From the NCBI GenBank assembly GCA_950295325.1, contig OX485804.1, positions 52,376,429-52,440,428 of the forward strand: 64,000 nt of DNA, written 5' to 3'. A program made the translations under genes and the position numbers. The stretch comes from Polytrichum commune (Eukaryota; Streptophyta; Polytrichopsida; Polytrichales; Polytrichaceae). The number at the start of each line of letters is the position of its first letter. Within the stretch, counting starts at the first letter, position 1. Of this stretch, positions 37,308 to 50,616 are shown piece after piece. The notes beneath the pieces were generated by a model that saw only the letters and a program-made list of their open reading frames with translations, made no database searches and was not told the DNA's origin.

Positions 37308-40300
37308 CCATGGGTCCCAAAGCAAGCGTTCAAGTACGTGGGTGTTATTTGGTTCCATTTCCGTGTTCTCCAACTCTTACTAATTAGATTCACACAACAA
37401 AATTTGTGTTGCATTAGCAAATTTGCAATGAAACATCAGCAAAAAAACGGACCGAAATTCAGATCTCCCCTTATTTGGTTATGGTTATTGGAAGTGCATG
37501 TTTGTTGATTTCTTAACATGATACATAGTTCCTCCCAATCATGTTCACTATTGAGTGTAGAGTAGTTAGTAATATTTGAAGACAAAGTCCAATCTCTTTT
37601 ATACATGTGTCTTTATGATGTTGGCTCTTTGGTTCTCACTTATATACTTAGCAATCAAAAATAGGGGCCCAATTAAGAAAACAAGCCACTTAAGACCCAT
37701 CTACCTTAAATGCAACATGTTATGCATGAGGGGGGGGAGTGCATTATGTATCAAGTAACGGTTTTTATGAGGAAGGATATTGGTTTATAATGGGGTCCCT
37801 CAATAGATGAGGCATGGAGGCTGAGCTTATTGAGGGACACCATTGTACAAGGAACCAATTCCACACATGATCAGTGGCATGGTTTATCGAGCAAGTGACT
37901 CCTTGCTACGTCCTTCCTATCTACATGTCATGCCATTGGATAGTAATTATTGGCATATAATTGGCCTTCTCGAAGCCATTGAGAGAGCGCCACATAGATG
38001 GGATACAACCCCAAACCAATTATGGGGAGTGAGGACATTGTGCGAGGTAGTAGCCAAGCATAAGTGTTTGTGTTCCCCATAATGCACTCCGCCTCATGCA
38101 TTATTGAACGATGCATTTCAACAAGCTTGATTGGTTGGGAAAAGATAATGTACTCTGAAATATATGGGGTGCATTACACAAAGCAAGGATACGTCAAATT
38201 ACATAGTGAAACTCACCCTAGGTCTTTATAGTCACTTTAACCCATACAGTTTGAGGTGGACGTTTTTGTCTACGCAACCACTGTTGCCTAACAACACCAA
38301 CATATGTTATGCTTTTGGACATGTGGATGGTTGGAAATTTGTGTAAAAATCCCTAACTCTAACTTCCAACATTACGGTCATATCTATCATATGAGGTGGC
38401 GATTGTTTATTGAGCTTTTGGATAGGACTAAAACGTTTTGGGCAATTCGGGGTTACTTCGCTTCAACCAACCCCTAAAGGGCATTATCTAGATGTGTTGC
38501 ACATATGTTCACCTTATGAAGGTTTACAACTATTCTTAAACGCATGAAAGAATTTGATCCTATGTGGAGAGTGTCAACAACATTTGTTCATGAAGTTGAA
38601 TACTTGTCATTTCAATGATCAAAGTTGACATTTTGTTTTTATATTTTATCCTACATAGTACATATCATTATGGTGTTGAATGTACTAGATTTGAAATGAT
38701 ACTAATACGATTAGGATTTCATATATGTTAATTTTTCACTCAAACTTTAAAAATCTAGATAATGTTAAGGTTTTGAGTCTATTGTGTTCTTTACATGAAT
38801 AGAGAAAAATATTGCTAGCAACTCTCTTCTCAGAGATAAAACAACATTCAACAAGGATTGCAAGTCAATAGATTCCATGGATATAGATTTTTTTTGGGAA
38901 AACCATTCACTAGTTGGGAGGTTGGTCATTAGTTTGATGAGTAACTATAAACAATATGAGAAATCCAAATCAACTTTTCAAAACATCGTCATGAAATAAA
39001 TCTTGCACATTGCTCCCAATATCTCAAAAAGGACCTTCAACTAGTGCTAAGGGGGTTTTACTACCAAGCTTGAGACCACATGGTGGTATTTATAGGATAC
39101 TAGGGGTTAAATCTCCGAAACCAACCAATTGGAGGGGCAAACACCTTAGAAATCCCAACAGATGATACTTCAAAGTATTGCACATGCTAGAAATTTTGTC
39201 CAAATCTAAAAAATAACAAATTCCCACATTTAATGAACTAAAAAGCCCGCAACTTACTAAATGTTCATGACATTGAGATAAAAAAATAAAAAATTGCATA
39301 CCCAAACACATTCTCAAATTGGATGATTATGGCCTCTTAGGTATTTAGGGGTTTATGTGTTGTTTGTACCAATTTTCATCCATATTATCCAATGACAACT
39401 ATGATAACTACAAAATGGAGTTGCTTTGCACTTAGAAAAGCTGAAAATTAAAGTTCTTCAAATCATTACTCTAAACTTCACCTCTAAACTCCTTGGATGT
39501 ACATACACATGAAATAATAGGAAAAAACTGTCTATTTAGTTGATGGTTATATGTAGCATAGTGGGAAATTATGTCAACACTCCTCTTTATATATATAATT
39601 CTATATAGTGGGGTTCTGAGTGCAAAGTTGCATGCAAAGCATGTAGTAAGCTGTCCTCATAGGACTAAACCAACTAGCTATGTAGTTACCTACTTGGTTT
39701 TAACCATTAATGGCCTAAACATTCTAAATTTGGTTCATGAAAATGATTGGATTGTCTTTGGCTCCTCACGCCCTCATCACACCAAACTTTTTGTCCGGTT
39801 CCAGCTATGAAATTGTTGGAAATTATGTTGTAAAATAGATGGTGGCCCACCACTTTTCACACTACTACAACCAACTACTGGTTGATGTGATCAACCCCTT
39901 ATTCCTTGACTTGGCCTTGGCATTTGCGAGTTGCCTGGTTGTGCTCGTTTTTTTTTAATATATATTAAAATTGGCAATGAAATACCCATTAGCATAAAAT
40001 GTTGTAATAAAAAATAACCATATCGTGTTATAAAATATTACATAAAAGTAGAAGCGTCAAAACCCGGATTCATATTAATTCTTAGCCAAGCTTTTTCCAC
40101 GGGGAGAAGGGGGGGGTCTACGGGTGTTCCACTAGTATACACAATTTCATAAAAAGATAAGGTTCACCTAATGTTTTAAGATAAGAATCATGAGGGTATT
40201 GAAAAATAATTTTGAGAGTTTACTATATGTTATGACGACATTTGTCAAATAAGTGGAACATATCATGAATATGCACATTACGTCATAGCCCCCTTCAATG

Positions 40301-40420
40301 GAATCTTTCTTTATCTCATGTGATTCAGATATTCTATGGAGAAGTGCCCCCCCCCAATACAAAGTGCTCTATAACAACTCTGTCACATGTTTGTCACCAA
40401 CTTTCACATTAACACTTATC
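37308..40420. other. gene-free AT-rich sequence
   Basis: No gene, RNA or transposon end supported. G-runs near 37,731 and 40,110; C10 at about 40,348-40,357. Confidence 0.5.
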
Positions 40421-40495
40421 CTCGGGGGGGGGGGCACCTATCATTTGTTCGCACGTATATTGCTACTCCAACCAATGACTACCCCCCCCCCCGAG
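40421..40495. repeat. G11/C11 inverted repeat
   Basis: CTC followed by G11 (40,421-40,434) pairs perfectly with C11 followed by GAG (40,482-40,495): a 14-bp stem with a 47-base loop. Either arm could also form unusual G-rich structures. Confidence 0.85.
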
Positions 40496-40744
40496 CACTT
40501 ATCAATCAAAATGATGAGTTAAAAACTTAGTTTATTTTCTTTGAGATGTCAAATTACAATCATAGACCAAGTAGGTCTTGGTTTGAGCTCAACCACCCAA
40601 CCATAGGAGAGAGACAAAAAAATCCTCTCTCCTCCCCCGAGCTTCCTCTTGTGTCAAAGGCATTACTTTTACTTTTTATTTTGACATATAGTAAAAGTAT
40701 TCTATTCATGGCTTTATTTTTTAGTTCTACTACGAATCTCCTAT
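40496..40744. other. spacer before hairpin array
   Basis: Short sequence with no feature seen. Confidence 0.4.
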
Positions 40745-41140
40745 CTTTGGTTCTTCTAGAACCTTCTTCCATCTTTTAACTCAATCTCATTCTTCCAGTT
40801 GGAATCCATCGTTCCTTCTAGTTGAAACTCTCTTATTCCAACTTGGTTTATCCAATCATTCTTCTAGTTGGAACTGTCTAATTCCAACTAGATCTATCTA
40901 TTCATTGAGAGTTGTCTAACTCCAATGAATAGCATTTATCTTTCCAATTTTGGAGTGGTCTAGCTCCAATGCACCTCATCGAGAGTTGTTTAACTCATGT
41001 GCACATGTTCTCAATATGGAATAGTCTAATGCCAATGCATTAAATGTGGAGCTGTCTAACTCCAACGCACATGTTGTCAATCTAGAGTTGTCGAACTCCA
41101 ATCCATCCATCTCAAACTGGGAGTTGTCTAGCTCCCATCA
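40745..41140. repeat. hairpin minisatellite, GTCT-loop units
   Basis: About nine degenerate units of 30-46 bases each carry a short dyad around a GTCT tetraloop, consensus GGAGTT-GTCT-AACTCC. Dyads are centred at about 40,832, 40,878, 40,915, 40,960, 40,990 (GTTT loop), 41,026, 41,056, 41,092 (GTCG loop) and 41,128. A related hairpin without the loop sequence is at 40,749-40,763. The inter-dyad part is also shared (CCAATGCAC-ATGTT-TCAAT). Stems differ between units but change in pairs: AGTTGGAA/TTCCAACT at 40,866-40,889, an ATTCATTG/CAATGAAT extension at 40,900-40,930, TGGGAG/CTCCCA at 41,118-41,137. No ORF spans it. Confidence 0.85.
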
Positions 41141-42041
41141 TCCTCTGCTTACACACTGGCACATATGATTACAATATTCAATCATCCATCAATATTTCTA
41201 GTTACCTTACATGCTCACATCTCTTCAAACTTTTTGACAATTTGATCACTTCAAATATACATCATGTTTGCAACTTTCCAACAATCTAAAGCTTAATATA
41301 GAACTCTAACCAATGGTACCAATACTTTTAAGTTCATTATAGATAGATCAAAAGTTATATATATACACATATATATATATATATGTTGCATGGATGTGAT
41401 CCGTTTATGGTGCCTCATAAGTTCTTTTGTGACACATGGTTTGTAAGAAACACATTGGAAAATGCTTCAAGGTCCTTTAGAGGGTCAAACCAAACATCTT
41501 TCCGTACTTAATAAAGTGATAGGATCCGGGCTTTGACGCTCGCCCTAAATACTATAACCGACCTTGTGAGTTGTCCACGTCCAATTCCGAGGCCTCCGCT
41601 CCAAAACCATTCGGCCCCACATACTTTATTGAGAGGAATTGCTTTAGTGACACCAAGGGTAGTTGAAGTTTACTCAGGTCACACTATATTTCCGGAGGGA
41701 TATAATTGCAACCACCAAGCACACCAAATAGGTTAGGAAAATTGACCCCAAAGGGTCAGGGGGAGGGGAACGTAGATGCTCCCACGAGAGCGTAGGGAAC
41801 GTCGGGAACTCCGAAGCATGAGGAGGAGATTGCACCACATGCATCCTTCCCCACTTTTCCACCTCCAATCTACGAATGAAATGCCCCAGATCTTCCCATT
41901 CTGTGCCCTTCACCCCTCACATCTACCCGTCGTGTACATTTGTCCTCCTGACCTTCCGTCATCCCACTGTTCTCGTGTACGTGGGAAAAGGCTTCCGGGT
42001 AAGCTGACAGCCTCCTTTCGCCGCCTACAAGACCTGGTCGA
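41141..42041. other. LONRF-type gene upstream region
   Basis: An (AT)n tract is at about 41,362-41,386. The last part is probably promoter and 5-prime UTR of the gene starting at 42,169. A frame open from 41,776 runs in phase into exon 1, but it crosses the GA repeat and lacks domain content, so I do not extend the protein. Confidence 0.45.
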
Positions 42042-42100
42042 ATCTACACTTCGTGTAGATTTCAAGTCATTGAGAGAGAGAAAGAGAGAGAGAGAGAGAG
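42042..42100 (+). promoter_or_regulatory. 5-prime hairpin and GA repeat
   Basis: ATCTACAC-TTC-GTGTAGAT (42,042-42,060) is a perfect 8-bp stem, followed by a GA repeat at 42,072-42,100. It lies 70-130 bases before the ATG, probably in the leader. GA tracts are typical binding sites for plant BPC/GAGA proteins; that role here is inference. Confidence 0.45.
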
Positions 42101-42168
42101 CAGGTCGAGCTGGGTGCCTGTTTTTGTATTTCTGGCCGAGCGAGTTATTTGGAATCGGAGCTTTGGCT

Positions 42169-45100
42169 ATGGCGAGCGACGATGACGTCGATGACGTCAA
42201 AATTCCTGTAAGTCTGCTACTGAATCGTTTGGAATGTTTTTCAGTGGCTTGTGGTGGTGTCGTTATGAGCAGAAGAGAATCGGAATATATGCCTTGTGAC
42301 AGATGTTGACAAAACCATCGAATTGATGAATTGGTGCGAGTTTCAGCTTAATTTCTTATGGAAATTGGCAAGTGCATCATATGTTTGAGCTTGGAGTAGT
42401 AGCTCCGAATATGTATCTGCGTTGCATAGTCTAACTTATTACTAGGTGCTAGTTGAACAGTATATAGACTTTGTATTATATTCACAAGGCCCGACGTGAT
42501 GGCATGACTTCCCGTCTAGATGCACAAAAAGATTCCTCACGTGGCCAATTGAAGATATGATTTTTATCAGAGAAATCAGTAGAAACTTTGATTGGTATTG
42601 CTTTGCATACTACGCGGATTCGCATTATGTATCAACTGTCTAACAACTCGTCGCGGAAAAGTACGTAATCATGTATTGCTACGTTGGAGATTGCATGTTC
42701 GCTTTCTCTCTCTCTCTCTCTCAAATTGGAGATGTTTATGCTGAGTTTCTCCGTTTGCAACATTTAGTTCAGACATCATTTCAAAATGATTGGTCAAGTG
42801 CTCTATATTATATCATTGCGCAATCAAATGGAAACTGGTCCCTGACGTCTACCATGTCATTCGCCGAAGAAATAGATAGATATATTGGATAAAAGCTCAA
42901 CCAAACCGTGTGGAGCTCGACTGGTCTGGTGGAAGTCAAGATTTTTGATGTACAAATCTTTGCCTGCTCTGAGTTCGGTAGTGGAATTCTTGTTGTCCTT
43001 GCAATGTCAGCTTCTTTGGTTGGATCATTTGTAGACGAGTTTTGCGTTCTCCGGCGGCTTTGTCTTGGTAATCTTCTTTCCCTGTGGTCTTCAATGAGCT
43101 ATGCTGCCTCTTCACCTTGTCAGTTTCTTGAAAATACTGACGATGGTAAAATACAGGCAAGGATGAATAGAATGATCGACTTGGTAATATGTGTGTTGTG
43201 CTTTGCAGAGTCGCTCTGGGAACGATGGAGAGGCTGCCGTTCCTCGAGACGAGGTACTCGGTTTCCTCAAGAAAGGAAATCGCGACTTTCGGAGTTCCAG
43301 ATACAAAGAGGTCATTATTTCTTCCATCATTTCATCTCTGCGCTGAGGTTTTATTCAACAGTAGCGATCAGGATTCTATCCACTTTTGCAACCTGCATAC
43401 AATCAACAATTAACTTTAACTGCACACTTCTGTTGTGATACATACATAGCTTCTGCTTGCTTGAATGAAGGATATATTGCACAGTTTGAGATCAGTTGTA
43501 GATGCTTTGTGTACACGACGGTTTAGGTTGACTGAGATTACTACCATTTGGGTAACTATAATGAGGACTTCACAAATTTTAATACCAGTAGGGTGTAAGC
43601 ATTCAAGGATATTATTGTTTTCGATACCATTTGGGTCTATATACCCTGGAAAGAACCATCCTACGTAGGTAAAATCACCGTAATAAATCATATAAAATAT
43701 GGTTTAGAATGATATTAACCCAAATAATAACTTAGGTATACAGAGATTCCCTCATCTTGAGACACCCACCTAATATCAAAATTCGACTGGTAAAACAATT
43801 TTGGTACCCACAGGTAGATTTCTTTGATACCGTTATTGATGTTGATTATTGATACAACGTATTCACCTATATGATGGTCCAACATTGGTTACTACTTTGA
43901 ACGAAAGGAAAATGAGGTTTAGGGTGTTCATGAATATCACTACAAGATGCAACATGAAATTAAAGTGTTCATGGATATCACTATATTAATATCCAAGATA
44001 TTCTTGCCATCGTTTCCAGTTTTGTAAAATTGTTCCGTTTCAATTTCAGTATGCAGTCTAGGAGTTCAGGAATTATCCGATCATGATGATGTTCTTCGGC
44101 TGACTAATGGTGTCACATCTGGTACAATGCATCATGTGCTTTCAGTGAAAACCTTCAGAAGATAATGAATACTTTCAGTATTCATGTGGAAGTGGAAGTA
44201 AGTGATTGAATCAAAGTGATGGACTGGGATGGTTGCAGGCTATAGGTCACTACACAGATGCAGTGCAAGGGCCATCTGCACATCAAGCAGTGATATACAG
44301 CAACCGCTGTGCTGCTTTCTGCAAGTATTGACTCAAGTTCCCTTATTGTTTAGATTTGTCAGCAAATGAAATAGGATATTTAGGCCTTTAGGGCATTGTG
44401 ATCACGTCCAAAATGTGTATTGATATTGTCTTTGTTCGCTTTATCTTTATAGACATGATTTAAAAACAAGCAGCCAGTCTTCATAAAGAAATGTTGTTTG
44501 TAAGATCCAGGATGTCGTAGAGGAGTTCATCTTCTGGTTGTGGTTCTGGAGAGAGTTAGTGGGCGTGTAATTCAAAACACTTCATTTATAGATGACAGTG
44601 GAATTATCTGATATGAAGTTTTTATTCATGTCACTCGTGCCAGGTTGAGTGAGCGTCTACGTGAAATACCAGCTGCAGTGTCAGAAGGATCTGCTATATA
44701 TGAATTGGACCCCATGTCCCTTGGACAGGTACTTCTAAGTTCGCTTAACTTAATCATGTACCATGCTGCCAGTAAAGATTCTCGTTAATATTCCGGAATG
44801 CACCAAGGATTGCGACACTGCTGGCCTTAGCGACCTACCATCTCTTTCCCTCAGTGTTCATTGTCGACCTCCCCTAACACCTACCATGTGGGAGGGGCTG
44901 CACTGGCTCCTAGATGCAAAGCACCGGTCTTGTGAAGGTCGAAAATATCCTTTACACTACGGACATTTTAATTTGAAGCCATCCTCTCTTAGAAGAGGGC
45001 TAGCCCAAGGGGCTGAATAATGCTAGGTATTGTGCACGATATTTTTTCTAAATTTATGAAATTAATTTCTTTATCATCACCCGAGTTGAAGCTAGAATGC

Positions 45101-48100
45101 AGAATATACTGAAAGATATGGTAATTGTCAGTGAAAGGTGTGTATATTCGATATTATCTGAATGAGGTGTTTCTGAGCATCATTTTTGCTCTCCACATAG
45201 TCCTTGTTATTCTTCTGTCTCTGTCAGGCTTGGGGGAATTAGTCTGCATGCTTAGAGATATTGATGGGGATTCCTCTGGGGTGGAATTAATTGGGTGTAG
45301 CTCGCCTTACGGGATGCCGAGAAAGTGGTAAAGCTCCGGAGCTCGTGGCCAAAATCTTACTTACGGAAGGCTACTGCTCAGGCTTTGGTGAATCTCCTAT
45401 CTGCCAACTGTAATTTTAAAATTTCATCAGCTCACTGTTCTTTCATTTGCAATGTTTCCTGCAATTTTTTCCTGACCTCTTTGTTTTTCTTCTCGAAATG
45501 TTTTTTTTCTTTTTTTCTTCCCAATGTGTTTATGACAAGTTCTTTTCTTGATTGTTTCTGCAGTTAGAACAATATGAGGCAGCGGAGGAGACATTTTTAT
45601 CTGGATTGGAGTTGGACCCAATGAAGTAAGGAAGATTTTCTCAGTCTGTTTCCACTAGAGTTTTGTTGATGAAGGGATGGTTGGTGCTTGTGCTTTGGCA
45701 AATGCCACTCTGAATTGAGTGTGAACTTAATTGCATCAGCTTTTCCTTGTAGAGTACCATAAACGATCAATGAATCTCCGTCATACTTGGGAACTATATA
45801 CATGCTTTCCTTGGTCTATATCGAGACTGCTAACCCTGTTTTGCCCAAAGGTCCTTGCTGTATACATAACAACTCGTAGAAAGGAGCAGATACTAAAGTG
45901 GAAGGGTTTTATTTTGTTCAATTTGTGAATCTTGAAGCTTTGCCCCGATTGTTACTTGCAAATTTAGAGTGGGATTTGCTTTATTATCAACGTGAGCATA
46001 AACAGCGAACTGGGAGCAATAAAGAAGTTTTTAATTAGGAGGTGTTCTTGGTTAGTACGGTCATGGTGTCTGTTGTTTATACTAGGTGAGTTGTGTATGT
46101 CCTCTTGTTAGCTTCTTTGATTACTTATTGTGCATATTATGTTGCCTTTCTGCAGCAAATCTCTTCAAAAGGGTTTGCGTGAATTGAAGGTGCTCATAGA
46201 TGGGGCAGAGAAGAATCAGAAGAATCGGCGAGAGCTGGAACGTTCAGATGATCTGGATTGTACTTTGTGCCTGAAGTTGTTACATCAGCCCATCACAACT
46301 CCTTGTGGTCACTCATTCTGCCGAGGGTGTCTTTTACAGGCTCTTGACCATGGTACTTTACTTTGTTTCTCTTATCTGACATCGTGTTATATGATTGCTT
46401 CAATCAGATATATTTAGTCCGAGGAATTTTTGAAAATAAAAGGATTTGAAGCTTTAAGTGTATCTAGATCTATGTTTGGGCAAAAGGATTCTCAGGCTGA
46501 TTTGCAAATGAGGGAATCTTGACTAATGTTTAGGTAATGTGGTTATGATTGGTTTCACTGGTTTGAGGCTTCTTACTCCTATTCCATTTGCCTTCACTAT
46601 CTTACATATAGCCATCGCTGTTGATTTTTGTATTAATTATCAATGCTTTTACACTCTGCAATGTAGCTTAGACTGGAATACTTAACTGGTTTGGGTTGAG
46701 CAGGTAACAAATGCCCTATGTGCAGAACAGTGCTTTTTGTGAGCCCGAAGACGTATCCTGTCAGGTAATCTCAGTGTTTGCACATATTCTTTGATCTGCT
46801 GCAATCTCTATCATTTGTTTGGCAAGTTTGGAGGGCTAGATTGTAGTGTAATTCCACCTGCTTAGGGTCGTTCAGAATGGCAACATCAAACGATTCCGTA
46901 ATGTTGATGTTTCTTTTTTAATCTTGAGCTGCATGTCAGTATTCCGAAAGTTGAATTCCTTCTAATTGGAGGCGACTTGTTTTTGGGTCCTGATTATTTC
47001 GGTGTGTTCATCATATGTGAATCTAAGATGTATGCCAAGATGCTGCCAATGATTAGACCACGTGTGATTAATATGGCAATCTTTTGTAGTTGGTTTGAAC
47101 AATTTTTAATTGGTCCAAGTAAATTCACTTCTGTATGTAGAAGTTCGATGATTAACACATGTATTGAACTTATTAGCTGAAAACATTGTGATGTTACTCC
47201 TATGATCAACGAGAACTTCATGATTTGAAAATTAATACATCGTGAAATAAATCCAATACTAACAATGCATCTACCTATGTGCTTTATGAAATCTTATCAA
47301 AGATTTTATTTCACTGTGAATCACCTTTCAAAATTGGAAGCTCCTTATTTTCATAAATTTTTTCAGATTGTGTTGGCTAGAATTACAAGCATTCGATCAT
47401 AAAGTAACAAATGCCCACTGCCAAAAGTGCTGACCTTTGTCTGTAAGGAAGCAATTGTATCAAAATCTGTGCACCGAAAAGTGTGCACCAAAGATTATGC
47501 AACTGGCAATATATCAAAGAGCTGGGAGCTTCACGGGTTGAGTCAAACTGACGATGACCACTTTTTGGTCTTGGAGCAAGTTAGGGTTTAAGGAGCTCGC
47601 TAATATTTCTATTAGCTAGTTGACTGAGGCGACCAATATGCTAATGACGCTCATTTGTGGGTTTTGTCAGTGTGACGCTGAACAACTTAATACAACGTAA
47701 TTTCCCTGAAGAATTTGAGGAGAGGAAAGCTGAAATGGAGGCTGTGACTCTTGCTGGCGAGGAGATGCTGCCGTTATTTGTGATGGATGTAGTACTACCT
47801 CTGCAGCATATGACGTTGAACATATTTGAACCCCGATATAGGCTTATGGTGAGCAAATTCAAAATTCAATCGGGCCTAAAATGCGTTTCATAATGATAAG
47901 GTTACCTGCACGTCTTAATTCTCGTAGTTTTATTTCACATGACCGCATCAGCCCCATCCTTGTTGCTATGCGTGGGGTCTTACGTAAGACTGGTTTGATG
48001 GAATCCTGTCTTCCTATTCTTGTACATCTGATTAGTTGCCGATGTGATTTCTTAGAGAATCTTGAATGTGAGGTCTCACGTCCCTGACACTGCATTTCAA

Positions 48101-50616
48101 ATTCAAAGAGCTCTTGCAATGGCAAGGGAAATTTGACTTACATAGACTTTAAATCGTACTTATCACCCAAGATGATGAAAGACTTGATCCTAGGCAACCT
48201 GTTCATGTGTCTCAGCTGCTCTTAAAATAATTGACTCCCTTAGATTGTCTGAAGGAAGGGAGGAAATCAACTGATGCATTTGCAATACAGGTGCGCCGTA
48301 TTATGGAGGGAAACCATCGCATGGGCATGGTGAGTCTGGGATGATGAGGATGCTAAGATCGATTTCACACGATGTGGTTTTGAAATGAGATAATGTGTAG
48401 ATGTACTGAAATCAAGGCGAGCATTTATAACTTTTGACATATTGATTATAGATGCAGATCCTTTTGTTAGCTATTCATCCATTGGGATTTTGTGAAAAGT
48501 GGACCTGATAAGGTGGATGGTGGGTGCCAGGTCGGCATTGATGAAAGAGGGTCTTTGGCGGAAGTGGCCTGCGAAGTGGAGATTTCTGAGTAAGTCACAC
48601 TTGAGTTCCTTGATTGTATTTCTGAACTGTATTCCTTTGCCAACGGGTGGTTCTCAATCGTGCTTGCTGTGCAGGTGTGAGCCCCTTGCAGATGGGAGAT
48701 TCTATATTGAGGTTAGTTATTTACAGGATTGTAATTTTCAAGGCATCTTCAATATGGTCACTAGTGCGGGACCATCCCAAGAGGAAGTTTTGTTGACATA
48801 GACAGCAGGAAGTGAAACTTATTCCTGAACTGAAAACGTTGGTAAACAATGGTCACCAGGTTATTGGAAAGAGAAGATTTCGGATGACAGAGACTTGGGA
48901 GCAAGATGGGTAAGCTTATTATCGCCTCAGAAATTCACTTGATGGAATGTAAGTTCGCACGGGTATTCGTGTATGAAGCTCTGCTCACCTGGTGATATGC
49001 CCAAGATGAAAGTGGACCACCCCTGACTTTGCTTGAGTGTGTCTGTTGGTGAGCAGCTACCGCGTTGCTAAAGTGCAATGGATCCAAGATGTTACTTTTC
49101 CAGCTGGTTCTCCAGAACGAGAGGAGGTCTGTACACTACTTATATTTCAACCCAATCTTCTGTGTATGTAACTTTTCTAAAATTCTATGCAATTCTACAA
49201 ATGCATAGAGCCTTCGCATTGCTTCAATGGACTATTGAACGGATCATTCAAATCATGAGCAAAGCAGGGTTTTGACGAATTTTGTTTTTGATGGAAGCTT
49301 GATAGAACTGTGCAAACAGCAGCAGGCATGGTGAATACTTTCGTTAGTCGAGCTCAAGAAATTGCTCGGACAGGTACCAGTGTTGTTGTAGATTGTTAAA
49401 GTACATTGGTTTACGCTTATCATGCTTGTCATGTTTCTAAATTGGTGAACTCGATGGATGTTTGAGGCTACTTCCTCATGTATTGTGATATAAGCACTTG
49501 TTGATGCTATCAATCTCATTTTGAATCAAGTCCATGATGTAATTGAGCATCAAAAACTAGCAGATTGTGCTCATATTTATTTAGGAAGTATGATGTTGTA
49601 CTTGACTGACAGTTCTGGCATTTTCTCAGATCGGCGTTTAGCAGATTTGTTGAATCGCACCGAAAGCATGCCAAGTATTGCTGAGCCTGAACGTTTCAGC
49701 TTCTGGGTATATGTTCCTGAGATCGAGTCCTTGCAGATCTGTTTTAATTACAAAAAGTGGTGTCAGTCGTTTACTGCTAGCTTGTGAGTTAAGGATCCGT
49801 CAAAATGAATACTGCACTTGTGTTCAGGACTTTAAAGGGTTCTAAAAAGAGAGGGTAATGTGCAAATGATAGCTACAAAGTAGCAAATTGTTTTTGCAAC
49901 ATTGTTTTCTGTGCACAATGGAGGGTTGTCTTGTGTAGAGTTTTGCTTTTGTGCAACTTGGGAAGTCAATTTGTGTGAACGTTTTTTGTTTTCAGAGGTG
50001 ATCTTTGTCTTTTCTGGTATTTTATCCTTTATGTCAAGTAGAAGATGAAAATTTTCAGTTCTTGGCAGATTAACTCCCTCAATACTTGCAATCACAACTT
50101 TGGTGTAGGTGTAATCCAGGCAGTATTGTGGGGAAGGACACATATTTTATGCATGCACATCCATTCCATTTGAGTAGCTGACAGTGGGTTTCTGCTGGCA
50201 TATTGTGCAGGTTGGAAATTTATTGCACACGTCTTCGATGGAGCGTTTACGATATCTGCGTGTTACAGACACTAAGGAGGTAGTAACCTATAATTCTAAT
50301 TCGATTTGTGTTTCACTATCTCATCTTTTCCCATCACATTTTTACAGAGATCTTGAAGGATTTGAACTTTGGTAACCTGTTTCACCTATATGCTAGTAAC
50401 ATGGACCAATAATATGCTTGTAAGGGCATGTGTCTTTTTGTTGTACGTGGTCACATATGATGTACGAAGATTTGATTCATCCGTTTTGGGAAGCTTCACA
50501 GGCTTTTTGTTTCTTCTTTATTGAAGATAGACATTCTTGTTTGTGCGCAGAGGCTGTCCCAAGAAATCTTGCGTTTGCAAGCAGTGTCAGCGGATAACAG
50601 TTGTCGCATCCAATGA
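42169..50616 (+). CDS. TPR-RING-LON domain protein (LONRF type)
   Basis: Probable RING E3 ubiquitin ligase with a LON substrate-binding domain; substrates unknown. 18 coding exons: 42,169-42,207; 43,209-43,310; 44,239-44,324; 44,644-44,728; 45,301-45,387; 45,564-45,625; 46,156-46,352; 46,704-46,764; 47,671-47,848; 48,291-48,329; 48,531-48,589; 48,675-48,711; 48,860-48,909; 49,057-49,126; 49,298-49,373; 49,630-49,706; 50,211-50,279; 50,551-50,616. All junctions keep phase; 479 residues. TPR repeats about 28-155 ([30 protein letters not shown]). C3HC4 RING 189-226: [20 protein letters not shown] domain about 272-455, starting [20 protein letters not shown] with FEPRYRLM. Short C-terminal helix ends at TGA. 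The protease part of Lon is absent, as expected for this family. Introns reach 1.0 kb. Met start chosen because [13 protein letters not shown] splices in phase to exon 2. Confidence 0.93.

Noticed and set aside
40797-41137. CRISPR-like array
   Set aside because: Repeat spacing of 30-46 bases looks superficially similar, but units are degenerate along their whole length, there are no unique spacers and the genome is eukaryotic.
41776-42168. In-frame N-terminal extension of the LONRF-type protein
   Set aside because: The frame is open from 41,776 but crosses a hairpin and a GA repeat and has no family similarity; it is more likely promoter and leader.
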